Both the position numbers and the translations under genes were made by a program. Shown here one piece after another: positions 10,001 to 18,473 of a stretch of 64,000 bases of DNA. The first letter of the stretch is position 1. Every line of letters begins with the position of its first letter. The notes under the pieces were generated by a model. That model had not been told where the DNA came from and searched no databases. It saw nothing but the letters and a program-made list of their open reading frames with translations. Source of the DNA: Rhizobium lusitanum (lineage in GTDB: Bacteria; Pseudomonadota; Alphaproteobacteria; Rhizobiales; Rhizobiaceae); the NCBI RefSeq assembly GCF_014189535.1, contig NZ_CP050308.1, forward strand, positions 930,001 through 994,000, given 5' to 3'.

Positions 10001-13000
10001 CCTCGAACGACTCTCCGGGGACGCAGGGAACCCCATATTTCAGCAAATCCACCGAAAATTGCGGTGCAGCCGGGTTAACCCAATGTACGTCTGTGAAATA
10101 GCCACTCCCGGTAGGGGCGCTGTTCTGGAAAACCATCAGCGTTGGCTGACCCGGCCCTGCGTACGTTTGCGTTGCCGGACGGATCGCAAACGTCTGGCCG
10201 GGGATCGTGCCACTGGTTGTAGCCAACCAGCAATCAAGCCCTGACATAAAGTTGACGTTCTGTAGCAGGTTATTGCCCGATCCGACCGCGAGAGCATCGG
10301 TGGTGACAGAATTCGACGCCAGCTTGTCGGCTGTAATTGCGCTTGCGGCAATCTGTGTCGCGGTCACTGCCCCTGCGGCAAGCTTCCCCGCGACAACAGA
10401 GTTTGCAGCAAGTTCATTCGCTGTGACAGCCCCTGCGGCAAGCTTCGCGGTAGTCACTGAACCGGAGGCGATTTCCGTGGCCGTTACCGTACCAGCCGCG
10501 ATCTTGCCTGCTATAATGGCCCCTGCGGCAATCTCATTAGCTGTCACAGCTCCCGCTGCCAGTTTCGGCGTAGAGATAGCGCCATCGGTTATCTGTGTTC
10601 CGGTGATCTGTCCCGTCAACTTCGCCGCCGATATCGCCGCAAGTTGAGCATCCGTCAATTGCCCGGTAATATCAGTGGAGGGAACGGAAGATATCCACGC
10701 CGATCCCGTATAGCGATAGATCTTGTCATCGGTCGTCAGGTAGACGGTGCGCCCTTCTACGTTACCTGTAGAGGGTAGGGTTGCCACGATTTCAATAGTC
10801 TTGATGCTACTGACGAACTTGGTCGCATCTATAGTGGCAGAAGCAATCTTATTAGCCGTTACTGCCGCATCCGCAATCTTTGCCGCGATAACCGATCCGT
10901 CGGCAAGCTTGGCTGCGTCTACGGCAAGAGCGGCAAGCTTCGCGTTGGTGATTGCAGCATCCGCTATCTGGGTCGAGACAAGCGTGCCCGTCACCTTCGC
11001 CGCAGCCACAGCGGCGATCTGCGCGTCCGTCAGCTGGCCGGTGATCTTGCTGGCCGCAAGGCTTTCGATCTGAGCGTTGCCCAGCGTCCCGTCGATGTCG
11101 TCGGCGTCGACGGTCGCGATCCATGCGCCGCTATGGTAGCGATAGAGCTTGCCGTCAGTTGTCAGATAGGCTTGCCGCCCCTCGACATTGCCTGTCGTGG
11201 GCAAGGACGTGACGACTTCCACCGGCTTGAGACCGGCGGCGAACTTGGCGGTATTGATCGCACCGTCAGCGATCTTCGCTGCGATTACGGCCTGATCGGC
11301 GAGGACTTCCGCCGTCACCGCCGCAACCTGCAACTTCGCCGTCGAAACGGCCGCATCAGCAAGTTTCAGGTTCGTGACCGCTTCGTCCATGATCTTCGAC
11401 GCGATCACGGCCGCGTCGGCGATTTTGGCCGCCGTTATGGCATCGTCGAGGATGTCTACCGTCGAAATCAGGATGTTCGGCGTTTTGACGGTCAGCCAGG
11501 CCGACCAATCCGTCGCACGGTTCGATTTCGGAATATAGCGTCCCCGCGCCTCATAATCCGTGTTCGGCAAAGTCCACTGGCCGGAGATCAGCCAGGAGAA
11601 TGGTAACTCATAGCGGGTGCTGTCGCTGTCAAAAACGACGTCACCGGTCTCCTTCAGCCGAACCTGCACCCACACCCGCTCGACATCGTCCATATCCGAC
11701 GCACAGCTGATCTTGATAGCCGGCCGCCGGGCGATGCCACCGGCATCCTTCACAGTTCCCGGCTCAACGGTCCAGCCCGTCATCGGCTGCGATGGCGGCG
11801 TGATCGAGCCAATCCAGCCGATGGCGGTGGGTAATTGCAGGCCGCTATGCCAATCATAGTCGGCGGGATCGACTTCCTTCAGCGTGACGACCGTCAGGAA
11901 GTTCACCTGCGGCTCAACCTTGACGACCAGGAATTTCTTTTCCGCATAGCCGTTGCGTGCTGAGGTCCAGGAGACGACGTCGTTCGGCTCCAGCGGATAG
12001 GCGTCCGGCGGCAACGATATCTGATGCACGCGGAAGCGCCGATAGTCCTGGATCATCGCCAGGCCGACGCGCTGTACCTGATTGGCAAAGGGCACGGCCG
12101 GGAACTGGATTTGCGCCGGTAAGCGGCGGTCGCCATCCAGAACCTCCAGATCAGCATTGTAGCGCCCAGGCGCATCCTTGGTTGCCCATTTTTCGCCAGG
12201 CTCCGGATAGGTCGCCTCAATGGCATTGTAAGTATCTGAGAGCGACGGGAAAGGCTGGAAATCCTGCTCCTCCGTCACGATGATATCGTCATCGGAAAAG
12301 GAATAGATGGCGCCGCCGGGCGTGCTGATCAGCATCTTGAAGACACCGCCGACTTCGGCCATGCGGCCGTTGCAGCCTTTCAAGAGTTCGGAGATAACAT
12401 CAAGCGGCTGTTGGTCGCACTGGACTTCATAGCCGGCGCGGAAGGCCGGTTCTTTGCTGCCATCGTCGAGCGTTACCGCTGCGTCACAGGCATTTGCGGC
12501 CGCCATCCAGTTTGCGGCCGGCAAGGAGAAGGCGGCGATGTTCTGGCCGCCATAGACCCATTCCGAGCCGTAATAGACGCCGCGCGCCAGATTGTAGATC
12601 ATCGTTGCCGGATTGCTGGTAGGCTCCCAGGTGGCGGGATTATCCCAGCGATGCGCGCCATTGCCGCCGGCCGACGGGTCCTTGCGGATGTCGTAGAGCG
12701 GGACAGGATGCGGTTGATAGAGGCCGGAGGGAATTCCGGAGAAAAGGTCGGTGTTGTAGCGGGCGGTGAGGATGACGACCTGGCAGCCGAGGCCGATCAT
12801 GGTCGATTTCCAAGGGCGATCCGGATCGGTGCCGAATTTCGCCGTCAAGAAGGCATCGGGGCCAGATTGCGTTCCATCAAGGAACTTGATCCAGAGATAA
12901 TCTTTGCCGCTAACACGATATTGCTGCACCGGATAGCCGCGTCCGTCGGGATGCGGCTCCTCCCAGAGCACGCCGACTTCCTGATCGTCGATCCAGACGC

Positions 13001-13400
13001 TGGTGAGGCCACGCGCGCCGGCATAGTTGGGCAGGCTGCCGATCTCGACGACATCGGTGAAATAGGCGTTCGGCGTCTTGCCGTCATCGCCCCAGGAGCC
13101 GGCATATTTGCGCCGGCCGGCGGTGGCATAGCTGCCCATGACGAAGGACATGGGGTGGTCGTCGCCCATGCTGATCTCGAGCTTGGCGCCAGCCTGTTGC
13201 GGCTGCTCCTTCTTGGCCAATGCCTTTTCGATCAACGACAGGCCGACATTCAGGGCAACCGTCAGGATCAGCTTGCCGATACTGATCGAGCCGAAGAATT
13301 GAGAGATCGCGCCGATCGCCAAGCTGATCGGATCAGCATGCGCAGCGTCCGCGATCAGCCAGAAGCCGAGGACGTTCAGAATCAGGATGAGAATTTTCAT
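7050..13400 (-). CDS. giant phage tail tip / host-specificity protein with fibre repeats
   Basis: A 2116-residue structural protein expected at the tail tip, contacting the host surface. Residues 1-22 form a hydrophobic, signal-like segment (MKILILILNVLGFWLIADAA). About residues 70-620 resemble the gpJ/GTA-type host-specificity module, with tail-protein strands such as RRKYAGSWGDDGKTP and a baseplate-hub-like middle part. From about 640 onward there are many degenerate repeats of the form AGAVTANKIAAG. Two copies of a LPxTGNVEGRxxYLTTDxKxYRY module (near nt 11200 and 10780) and four beta-sandwich or carbohydrate-binding-like domains follow (starting near nt 10260, 9545, 8695 and 8005). The last about 130 residues look like a receptor-binding tip. 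The fibre and hub are fused in one chain, unlike lambda, where J and the side fibres are separate. Confidence 0.8.
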   Translation of the reverse strand: MKILILILNVLGFWLIADAAHADPISLAIGAISQFFGSISIGKLILTVALNVGLSLIEKALAKKEQPQQAGAKLEISMGDDHPMSFVMGSYATAGRRKYAGSWGDDGKTPNAYFTDVVEIGSLPNYAGARGLTSVWIDDQEVGVLWEEPHPDGRGYPVQQYRVSGKDYLWIKFLDGTQSGPDAFLTAKFGTDPDRPWKSTMIGLGCQVVILTARYNTDLFSGIPSGLYQPHPVPLYDIRKDPSAGGNGAHRWDNPATWEPTSNPATMIYNLARGVYYGSEWVYGGQNIAAFSLPAANWMAAANACDAAVTLDDGSKEPAFRAGYEVQCDQQPLDVISELLKGCNGRMAEVGGVFKMLISTPGGAIYSFSDDDIIVTEEQDFQPFPSLSDTYNAIEATYPEPGEKWATKDAPGRYNADLEVLDGDRRLPAQIQFPAVPFANQVQRVGLAMIQDYRRFRVHQISLPPDAYPLEPNDVVSWTSARNGYAEKKFLVVKVEPQVNFLTVVTLKEVDPADYDWHSGLQLPTAIGWIGSITPPSQPMTGWTVEPGTVKDAGGIARRPAIKISCASDMDDVERVWVQVRLKETGDVVFDSDSTRYELPFSWLISGQWTLPNTDYEARGRYIPKSNRATDWSAWLTVKTPNILISTVDILDDAITAAKIADAAVIASKIMDEAVTNLKLADAAVSTAKLQVAAVTAEVLADQAVIAAKIADGAINTAKFAAGLKPVEVVTSLPTTGNVEGRQAYLTTDGKLYRYHSGAWIATVDADDIDGTLGNAQIESLAASKITGQLTDAQIAAVAAAKVTGTLVSTQIADAAITNAKLAALAVDAAKLADGSVIAAKIADAAVTANKIASATIDATKFVSSIKTIEIVATLPSTGNVEGRTVYLTTDDKIYRYTGSAWISSVPSTDITGQLTDAQLAAISAAKLTGQITGTQITDGAISTPKLAAGAVTANEIAAGAIIAGKIAAGTVTATEIASGSVTTAKLAAGAVTANELAANSVVAGKLAAGAVTATQIAASAITADKLASNSVTTDALAVGSGNNLLQNVNFMSGLDCWLATTSGTIPGQTFAIRPATQTYAGPGQPTLMVFQNSAPTGSGYFTDVHWVNPAAPQFSVDLLKYGVPCVPGESFEATAYLSAHRCTASIRIEWRNAAGSAISSTVAASNVGIQGDSAAPDNWTRYRAVGVAPAGAVCAAILIRKTETDTGQTNSYMFVNKPMLCRIPAGATEVTPWSDGSVVLITNGGIVANAVTADKIAAGAITANAIAANSITATQLMLADFENMIQDGNFEQGQWATIWTIGGGTAPANFYLSTADSLTGKNSMVLDSITVGGPAVQKTFTSLAAIPVEAGTTLAWEIATRTSDGSSATGLYYRIFWYDKDLVALTTPAQTDALNNNPINSTWTVQSGRLSVPALAKYCRVRIYLNTGSTTRYLMIDRISLRKAEAANLIVDGSISAVAIAAGAITTAKLAAGAITASTIATDAVTTAAILAGSVTTAKIATGAITAGTIAAGAVTAGKLAANSVTAGNIAANAVVAGTIAAGAITATELAANSVTAQKLVIQDWENLFPDNQMQTTAAWPVLSSNTVINPATAQAFTSKGSIDYTYAGGSGYGNAAQGGFFPVVIGQQYFASMQAIRTSGTTMNIWLRVGWFDEAGTNLVATPYTTIFTGQTATAGVQSFSAAMTAPAGAVQARLYIYIQLSNTDGNISFGGASFLRQANANLIVDGAISAVKIAANAVTAGKIAANAVTAGTIAAGAVTATTIAAGTITGDKLAANTIGANQIAANAITAKSLVLTDFSNIADNGWQTGVIDGWVTQNLQNFYFDSNNVASSGYVLQSLGRDCGRSNPIAVSPGESYAFDVWVFNTDANTANVIAMTSTPSGVNNFAFIASTSTKNNWVRLQAKFTVPAGNVMLAMLLQVDRTAGTGSSCYWSKPIMRRAVSAELIVDGAITANAIAANAITAGMIQAGAISTDKLTVGGVTYNNIALGSVGRSFARAFSSGAIGAWTDITSWTVDNASPSAVMTNFSITLATNGGGSSSGNTGYVRLYNVTEGTIVWQYAVFASQGNQNQNSGNYLVQVEPQPASPRVSTYVIQATSISSCSGAVYQTWSYR
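7440..11470 (-). repeat. coding tandem repeats of the tail fibre
   Basis: On the plus strand GC-rich units such as GCCCCTGCGGCAATC, GCGGTGACCGC and GCCGCGATC recur every 30 bases or so in blocks at about 11460-10310, 9660-9550, 9040-8720, 8230-8010 and 7560-7440. They encode about ten-residue steps (xxITAxxIAAGA) and are separated by four longer non-repeat domains. Near-identical units invite recombination and length change. Confidence 0.8.
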
Positions 13401-13504
13401 GGACCGGGCGACCTCGAATGGCGCATGGAAAAGGGTGCGCCGCCGAGGATCGGCAGCGACATATCACCGAAGGGTGATGAGGAAATTGTTACGCCTGCGC
13501 CGGC

Positions 13505-13933
13505 TCAGCCGACTTTGAAGGCCCTGGTGGCGTCGAGGAGGTCGACCGTGCCAAGACCGTTTTCGCGCAGCACGAAGACACGCTCGCCATTGACGACGCC
13601 AAGTGCATAGCCGAAGGGGCCGTCATGCGGGATCGCGACGATATCGCCGATATAGGCCTCGCTCGGATGGATCTCCGGCAGCATGGTGGCGACGAGATCG
13701 GCGAGATTGTCGAAGCCCGCCGCCTTCATGGTTTTCAGCGCGCCGGCGGCCGTCGAATATTCGCCGCGAAACTGCGCGGCGCAATCGACGCCGGTGATCG
13801 CCATCACCAGATTGCCCGCCAGTCCCGGCCCGCAATCATGGCTGCCCCAGGCAAAGGGCGTGCGCTTCAGCCGGTCGATCTCGGCGACGAAACAGGCCCG
13901 CCAGTTCTTGACCCTGACAAGATCATCAATCAC
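13505..13933 (-). CDS. phage tail protein with NlpC/P60-like Cys motif (DUF6950-like)
   Basis: A 142-residue protein just before the tail tip gene. The segment FAWGSHDCGPGLAGN (about residues 28-42) matches the Cys-bearing helix of the NlpC/P60-like DUF6950 family. The later GDIVAIPHDGPFGYALGVVNG resembles the strand region holding the His. Such proteins occupy the position of lambda gpK, a cell-wall hydrolase at the tail tip. The start is taken as GTG at 13933 because it overlaps the preceding stop (GTGA) and has GGGGGCAG upstream; a TTG at 13957 is the alternative. Enzymatic activity is inferred only from this local motif. Confidence 0.6.
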   Translation of the reverse strand: MIDDLVRVKNWRACFVAEIDRLKRTPFAWGSHDCGPGLAGNLVMAITGVDCAAQFRGEYSTAAGALKTMKAAGFDNLADLVATMLPEIHPSEAYIGDIVAIPHDGPFGYALGVVNGERVFVLRENGLGTVDLLDATRAFKVG

Positions 13934-14550
13934 TTCTGCCCCCAGGGGATCTGCCAATTGGCGACGGTGCTGGAATAGAGGCCGAACTCGTCGCCGCTGC
14001 GACGCTTCTGGCCCTCATAGGAGGATTTGGCTGGATTGGTGCGCTCCAGCATGGCGATGGCGGCGGAGATTGCCGATATCTCGACATTGCCGTCCTGCCC
14101 GACCGCCGGCGTCTTGATCGGCGCGCCGTCGGTAATGCCGAGAAAGGCGATTTCCGGGGCGGCGCTCGGCTGGCGGGTGACGATATCGAAAGCCATGTCG
14201 TGGATTTCCACCGGCGCCAGGCGCAGATCGTAGCCGCGCACCAGCTGCTGCGCCACCGGGGCGATCTGGCCGATGGTGATCGTCACCGTCTGGATCGTCA
14301 GATCGGCGGTGCGCGCGATCGGGCTGACCTGCAGATTGAGGCCGCCATAATAGGTCCGTGCCTCCGGCAGGCCGGTGATGCCCGAAACGACGGTGATGTT
14401 GATATCGTCGTCGCCGGTCCAAAGGCCGATCGGGTTGATGACGCCGGTATCGAAGCTCTTGCCCTTGATCCAGACGAAACGACGGGGCACGAGCCCCCGG
14501 TCGCGCGCGCCGGTCAGCGCCGCGAAGAAAGCAGACGTGATGTTTTTCAT
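13930..14550 (-). CDS. phage tail assembly protein (DUF2163-like)
   Basis: A 206-residue protein between the tape measure end and the NlpC/P60-like gene, at the place of lambda gpL or the GTA gp13/gp14 genes. It starts MKNITSAFFAAL and contains predicted beta-rich segments such as GLNLQVSPIARTADLTIQTV and a C-terminal SSYEGQKRRSGDEFGLYSS. The order tape measure, this gene, NlpC/P60-like gene, host-specificity protein is conserved in GTA-like tails, which is the main support. The stop overlaps the next start by GTGA, indicating a tight operon. Confidence 0.5.
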   Translation of the reverse strand: MKNITSAFFAALTGARDRGLVPRRFVWIKGKSFDTGVINPIGLWTGDDDINITVVSGITGLPEARTYYGGLNLQVSPIARTADLTIQTVTITIGQIAPVAQQLVRGYDLRLAPVEIHDMAFDIVTRQPSAAPEIAFLGITDGAPIKTPAVGQDGNVEISAISAAIAMLERTNPAKSSYEGQKRRSGDEFGLYSSTVANWQIPWGQK

Positions 14551-14553
14551 TTT

Positions 14554-15201
14554 CTATTTCTTCTGAACGATCTTGAAGGTGGCTTCCGTGGTGATCATGC
14601 CGCTTGCCGTGCCGGGGTTGTGGCTGCCCGGCATGATGATGCATTTGCAGGCCGGGAGCAGCAGCACCACGCCCAAGCCGGCGGAAAAGCCGGCCGGCAG
14701 ATGTGGAAAGACGCCGAAGACGGGGGTCGTGCCCGCGCCATTCGCCGCCACCGTTTCCGACACTTCGAGAAAGGCATAGCGGCCGCCATAGCCGATCTGC
14801 ATCTTGTCGCCGACGGTCAGCCGATACCCCGAGGGCAACCCCTTGAGGCTGAGCGAGGCATTGTCGGCGCCAAGTGCTGCGATGCTGACACTCGCGGCCC
14901 CAAGCTTCGTCCCATCGGGATCGGCCTGCGGATATTTCGACAGCGGATCATAAAGAAACAGCGCCTCCTGGGCGCCGTGAAGTTTGCGGATGCGGGCGGC
15001 GATCTGTTTCGCCTCAGCATTGTACATATCGGCCAGCGTCACCGTGCCGGTCCAGAGCGGCGGCGCCAGCTCCGCCTGCCAGACCCGGCCATCGCCGGAA
15101 CCGGAAAGCTCGTCATTGCGCTGGATGTCCCAGACGACGCTGGAGATCTTCAGGAGATCGGCAAAGGCCGGCAGGCTATAGGGATAGGAAACAGCCATCA
15201 T
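14554..15201 (-). CDS. phage minor tail protein
   Basis: A 215-residue protein lying immediately downstream of the tape measure gene, whose stop it overlaps (ATGATGG), the usual place for the distal tail protein or gpM-like minor tail proteins. Segments such as VWQAELAPPLWTGTVTLADM and EALFLYDPLSKYPQADPDG are typical of small proteobacterial siphophage tail proteins that fold as beta-sandwiches. No catalytic residues are expected. Either of two adjacent ATGs (15201 or 15198) may be used. Assigned from position and general resemblance. Confidence 0.55.
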   Translation of the reverse strand: MMAVSYPYSLPAFADLLKISSVVWDIQRNDELSGSGDGRVWQAELAPPLWTGTVTLADMYNAEAKQIAARIRKLHGAQEALFLYDPLSKYPQADPDGTKLGAASVSIAALGADNASLSLKGLPSGYRLTVGDKMQIGYGGRYAFLEVSETVAANGAGTTPVFGVFPHLPAGFSAGLGVVLLLPACKCIIMPGSHNPGTASGMITTEATFKIVQKK

Positions 15202-17606
15202 CGCCTCCGGGGATTGCGGTTGATCTGCGCGACGCGGTCGGGAAGCTGCTGATTATAGTCATTCAGCCCCTGCCGCGTCGAAGTCTGCGCCTCGCTCTGG
15301 GCGACGTTTTTCACATAGGCCTTCAGATTGCCGTCCTCGTCGACGGAAACGCCGACCGTGACATGCACCCCGGAACCGGAGCCGGAGGCTTCGTTCTGAT
15401 TGCCGGCCTTGAGGCGATGGGTGGGAACGGGGGCATCCGGCTGAACCCTGGCAAACTGCGGCCCGCCCTCGCCGACTACACCGCCATCGGCATAGCCACG
15501 CCGGCCAAGCCGCATCGCCTCGACCACGCCGACGCCACCAGCACGCGAAATATCCTTCTGACTCCAGACGACCTCGCCGGCATGCACGACACCGGCGGGA
15601 TCATGGATACCGCCGGGGCCGGTGTAGCCACCATCTGCAAACAACCCGGACGAGCCGCTCGCTATAGCGCTCGCCGCCTGTGGCGACCGCGCAAGGATGC
15701 CAAGATCCAGCCCGCCGCCTCCGCCGAAGAGTCCGCCAAATATCCCGCCGCCGCCGCCGGCAGCCGCGCTGTTGACCTTGAACAGGCTGTTGAGCACATC
15801 GTTCAGCAACCTGTCTGAAATCTTGGTAAGCACGGAAATCGCCGCTTTCCCCAGGGATTTCCAAAGACCCTCGCCATTGCGCAAGCCGCTGACAAGCGTC
15901 GAGGCAAAATCGCCGGCAAGCTCACGAGCATATTTGAGCTGTTCATTGTAGCGAATGATACCGGCCGAGGCCGAATTCATGTCGACCGGAAGACCATATT
16001 GCTTCTGTGTCGAGGCGACCGTCTGGTCGACGGTCGAGCGGCCCATCTGCTCCTGCTGGAACTGGATATCGCCCGCCAGCTTCTGCAGCTCCTGCGCCTC
16101 AGCGGCACGCCGATAGGCATCAGCCTGGTCGTTGGCCGCCTTGGTCAATTGCGGCATCTGCGCCAGCTGCGCTGCGCCACTTTTCTGAAGATCGTCCTGA
16201 CTTTGCTTCAGCGTGACAACCTTCGACTTCACATTGTCCGTCGCGGCAGCAGATTGAACGGACGCTTGAGTTCCGAGTTTCGTCTGCTCGGTGTAGGTTT
16301 GGTCGGTTTGATTGAGATCGCGAACTGCCGCCGTTTGATCACTAACCAATTTGCTTTGGCTGGCATCAACAATCGACTTGGGCTTGCCATCGTTGATTCG
16401 CACAGAAGTCGCAGCAGTGCTTAAATTCTGAATTGTGCTTTGTATATCTGCCGCGCTTGTTTTGATGGTGGGCTGCTGACCGGCATTTAGATCTCGCTCT
16501 TTTCCATCTCCTGAGTACCTTTTTGAAAGTGCCTGCACTGCTGTACGCGATTGTTGCGCCATCGCTTCAATAGAATCGAGCTCAGCAGAAACTTGATCGC
16601 CGATTCCATGGAACGTAGCCTTCAGCTTTTCGGCACGAGCAACATCCTCGGGCGTCTTAAGCAGTGGCATAACTTTATCCAGCTCATCGTATGCATTTTG
16701 CACGTCGCTCGATCTTGCAGTTCCTTTTTCAAGTTTGTTTTTAAGCAATTCGTATGATGCAGCAAAATTATGGTACGGGGATCTCACTTGCGCGGCTATC
16801 ATTCGCGTAAATGCATCAAAATCACTATATTCATTCTGAAACGACTTCATCATTAATTTAGCCGAATTATATTTATCAACTATGTCCAATCTCGGCTTGA
16901 TGATTGTATCTGAAAGTTCCTTAAGTTCAGCAGCAATCTGAAAATCATCTTGATATGTCTTAATCTTCCCTCCAGATTCCTCATTCCTCTTCTTTGAGTA
17001 TGCGTATTTCTCATCTATTTTATCTTTTGCGGCATTCAATTTACTATAATCTGTATCACTAATGCCCCAGTCAACGACACCAGAAACGGCGTCGAGAGCC
17101 ATCTTAGCTTCTGTCCCGCGCAAAAAATTCTTTGAGAATTTTAGAAACTTATTAAAAATTTCTGCAGCAACCTGGGAGTCGCTCTTCTCGAGAGGCACGC
17201 CGGTTTCCGATGCGTGATCGACCAAAAATTGAAAAGTTGGACGCCCTTTAAGCCTCTTCAGATTTGATTCACTGAGAGAATTCTCGGCTTCGCCGCCGCT
17301 TCCGTTTACCGGCGGCCCCGCATCAGCCACCTGATTGGTTATATTGATGAGCGACTTCCTATAGCTTGTTAGCTGGCCGGCGACGTTTTTATAGTTGTTG
17401 CCCGCTTTGCTGGCTTCAGCATAAGCATTGGCAAGAACTCCTCCGAGACCGCGTACTTCATCGCCCATTGATTTTATAGTACGCGCGGCTGCTCCCGACG
17501 TTTTGTCGGCACGAGATACGGAAGCATTCCAAACATTGAGATCCGCCACTGCATTGCGGACGCTAGAGCTATCTATAGCGATAGCAAGACTGGCAACGTC
17601 CATCAT
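15198..17606 (-). CDS. phage tail tape measure protein
   Basis: An 802-residue helical protein that would set tail length. Residues 1-120 are a typical tape-measure start (DVASLAIAIDSSSVRNAVAD). The middle is long and charged with coiled-coil character. The C-terminal third holds a Gly-rich hydrophobic stretch (GGGGGIFGGLFGGGGG), then FADGGYTGPGGIHDPAGVVH and GEVVWSQKDISRAGG, which match the conserved C-terminal signature of lambda-like tape measures. AAGGAGAA precedes the start. DNA for about residues 70-400 (nt 16400-17400) is much more AT-rich than either end, suggesting that the middle has been exchanged. The gene is separated from the tail chaperone genes by an inserted rightward cassette. 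Confidence 0.82.
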   Translation of the reverse strand: MMDVASLAIAIDSSSVRNAVADLNVWNASVSRADKTSGAAARTIKSMGDEVRGLGGVLANAYAEASKAGNNYKNVAGQLTSYRKSLINITNQVADAGPPVNGSGGEAENSLSESNLKRLKGRPTFQFLVDHASETGVPLEKSDSQVAAEIFNKFLKFSKNFLRGTEAKMALDAVSGVVDWGISDTDYSKLNAAKDKIDEKYAYSKKRNEESGGKIKTYQDDFQIAAELKELSDTIIKPRLDIVDKYNSAKLMMKSFQNEYSDFDAFTRMIAAQVRSPYHNFAASYELLKNKLEKGTARSSDVQNAYDELDKVMPLLKTPEDVARAEKLKATFHGIGDQVSAELDSIEAMAQQSRTAVQALSKRYSGDGKERDLNAGQQPTIKTSAADIQSTIQNLSTAATSVRINDGKPKSIVDASQSKLVSDQTAAVRDLNQTDQTYTEQTKLGTQASVQSAAATDNVKSKVVTLKQSQDDLQKSGAAQLAQMPQLTKAANDQADAYRRAAEAQELQKLAGDIQFQQEQMGRSTVDQTVASTQKQYGLPVDMNSASAGIIRYNEQLKYARELAGDFASTLVSGLRNGEGLWKSLGKAAISVLTKISDRLLNDVLNSLFKVNSAAAGGGGGIFGGLFGGGGGLDLGILARSPQAASAIASGSSGLFADGGYTGPGGIHDPAGVVHAGEVVWSQKDISRAGGVGVVEAMRLGRRGYADGGVVGEGGPQFARVQPDAPVPTHRLKAGNQNEASGSGSGVHVTVGVSVDEDGNLKAYVKNVAQSEAQTSTRQGLNDYNQQLPDRVAQINRNPRRR

Positions 17607-17794
17607 AATTCTCCTTCGCCCATGCGCAACTTAAGGCGCAGCAACAACAATCCATTTCAGAGAGGTCGACGAGAAAATTCTCACTGCGGTAGTGGAAGTT
17701 TCCAAGGTTTGGTCAGCAAATTTTATGGCCACAAACGGCGGCCACGACTAACGCGTCTTGCCCAAACATATCGATTTAACAATGTTAGCATAAA

Positions 17795-17809
17795 GAACAT
17801 TTAAAGAAC
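17795..17809. promoter_or_regulatory. SOS box (GTTC-N7-GTTC on the minus strand)
   Basis: The bases read GAAC-ATTTAAA-GAAC on the plus strand, which is GTTC-N7-GTTC on the minus strand. This direct repeat is the LexA-binding box of alphaproteobacteria. It lies 9 bases upstream of a TTGACA -35 element, so LexA could control the rightward cassette and perhaps a leftward tail transcript. The match is exact, but a seven-base spacer motif can occur by chance in AT-rich DNA. Confidence 0.5.
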
Positions 17810-17817
17810 AAAATTTA

Positions 17818-17847
17818 TTGACACACAAAGGCATTGTGCGCGATATT
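17818..17847 (+). promoter_or_regulatory. putative sigma-70 promoter of the secreted-protein cassette
   Basis: A perfect TTGACA at 17818-17823 and GATATT at 17842-17847 with an 18-base spacer, about 220 bases before the first rightward gene. The SOS-type box just upstream would sit where a repressor could interfere. Confidence 0.4.
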
Positions 17848-18065
17848 GCCTTGGGTTGCAGATATTAAAATGGCAACCGCAAAAACCATCGGGCCGCCCC
17901 AACCTAATGATGCGCGTGATAAGCATCAAAAAAACTTGTGGCTGCGAGATTAGCAAAAAGCGGGGCAACAGACAAAATATGCGAGAATTCCACCGCCATA
18001 AATGATGGAATCATCAAATATTATTTGTAATTTTTGAGATAGTTCTCAATAAAACAGAAATCAAA

Positions 18066-18473
18066 ATGGGCAATCACATGAAGAATTTGCAAGTTCTATT
18101 AGCGGTTTTTACTTTTATTTCTTGCGCACAAGCTTCAGCTGCTTCAGATGAAAAACTTATACAATTGCTAAATAATGTTAAAGGCAATTCCTCAACCGCG
18201 CTCTTAGCTGCATATACGTGCCGTGATGCACTTGGCATAACTTACTACAAAGCAATCCGAGCATATGGAGAGCAAGCCCTGCAGCAACTTGGCGCTTCAT
18301 CACAAGCAACAAAGAGTACATTTGATGCCCTTGAGAGCAGATTCAAAGGGGATAAAAAACTATTGCAGGAAAAAGATGTAATGAAGTGCGTATGGGTGAC
18401 GACCGAAGCTAATAGAACTTTCCATGAATCGCAGAGCGCCATTTCAGATTACAATGCCTCTGCAAAACCATGA
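18066..18473 (+). CDS. secreted small Cys protein, cassette copy 1
   Basis: A 135-residue exported protein; ATG 18078 (MKNLQVLLAVFTFISCAQAS) may be the true start, giving a clean signal peptide cleaved after QASA or ASAA. The mature part holds two Cys, one in AAYTCRDALGITYYKAI and one in MKCVWVTTEANR, which could form a disulfide. It is clearly paralogous to the 128-residue protein at 19126 (AAYFCRNGIGVDSYLKV, with a matching late Cys). No family is recognised. The gene runs against the surrounding phage operon, is AT-rich, and its stop overlaps the next start (ATGA). Probably a phage-carried accessory (moron) gene. Confidence 0.6.
   Translation: MGNHMKNLQVLLAVFTFISCAQASAASDEKLIQLLNNVKGNSSTALLAAYTCRDALGITYYKAIRAYGEQALQQLGASSQATKSTFDALESRFKGDKKLLQEKDVMKCVWVTTEANRTFHESQSAISDYNASAKP

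Larger units (their letters stand above)
17607..18065. other. AT-rich divergent intergenic region with promoter and SOS box
   Basis: About 460 bases between the leftward tape measure gene and the rightward secreted-protein cassette. It is much more AT-rich than the phage structural genes. It holds an SOS-type box (17795-17809), a sigma-70-like promoter (17818-17847) and a perfect short palindrome TTGAGA-TAGT-TCTCAA near 18035. No protein-coding frame is convincing. Confidence 0.5.

Noticed and set aside
7440..11470. CRISPR-like array
   Set aside because: The repeats are degenerate, in frame and encode a fibre; no constant repeat with unique spacers.
12411..13610. 399-codon open frame on the plus strand
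   Set aside because: Lies entirely opposite the well supported tail tip gene; Ala/Arg-rich shadow without start signals.
14200..15252. 350-codon open frame on the plus strand
   Set aside because: Antisense to two tail genes; no ribosome site and no recognisable fold.
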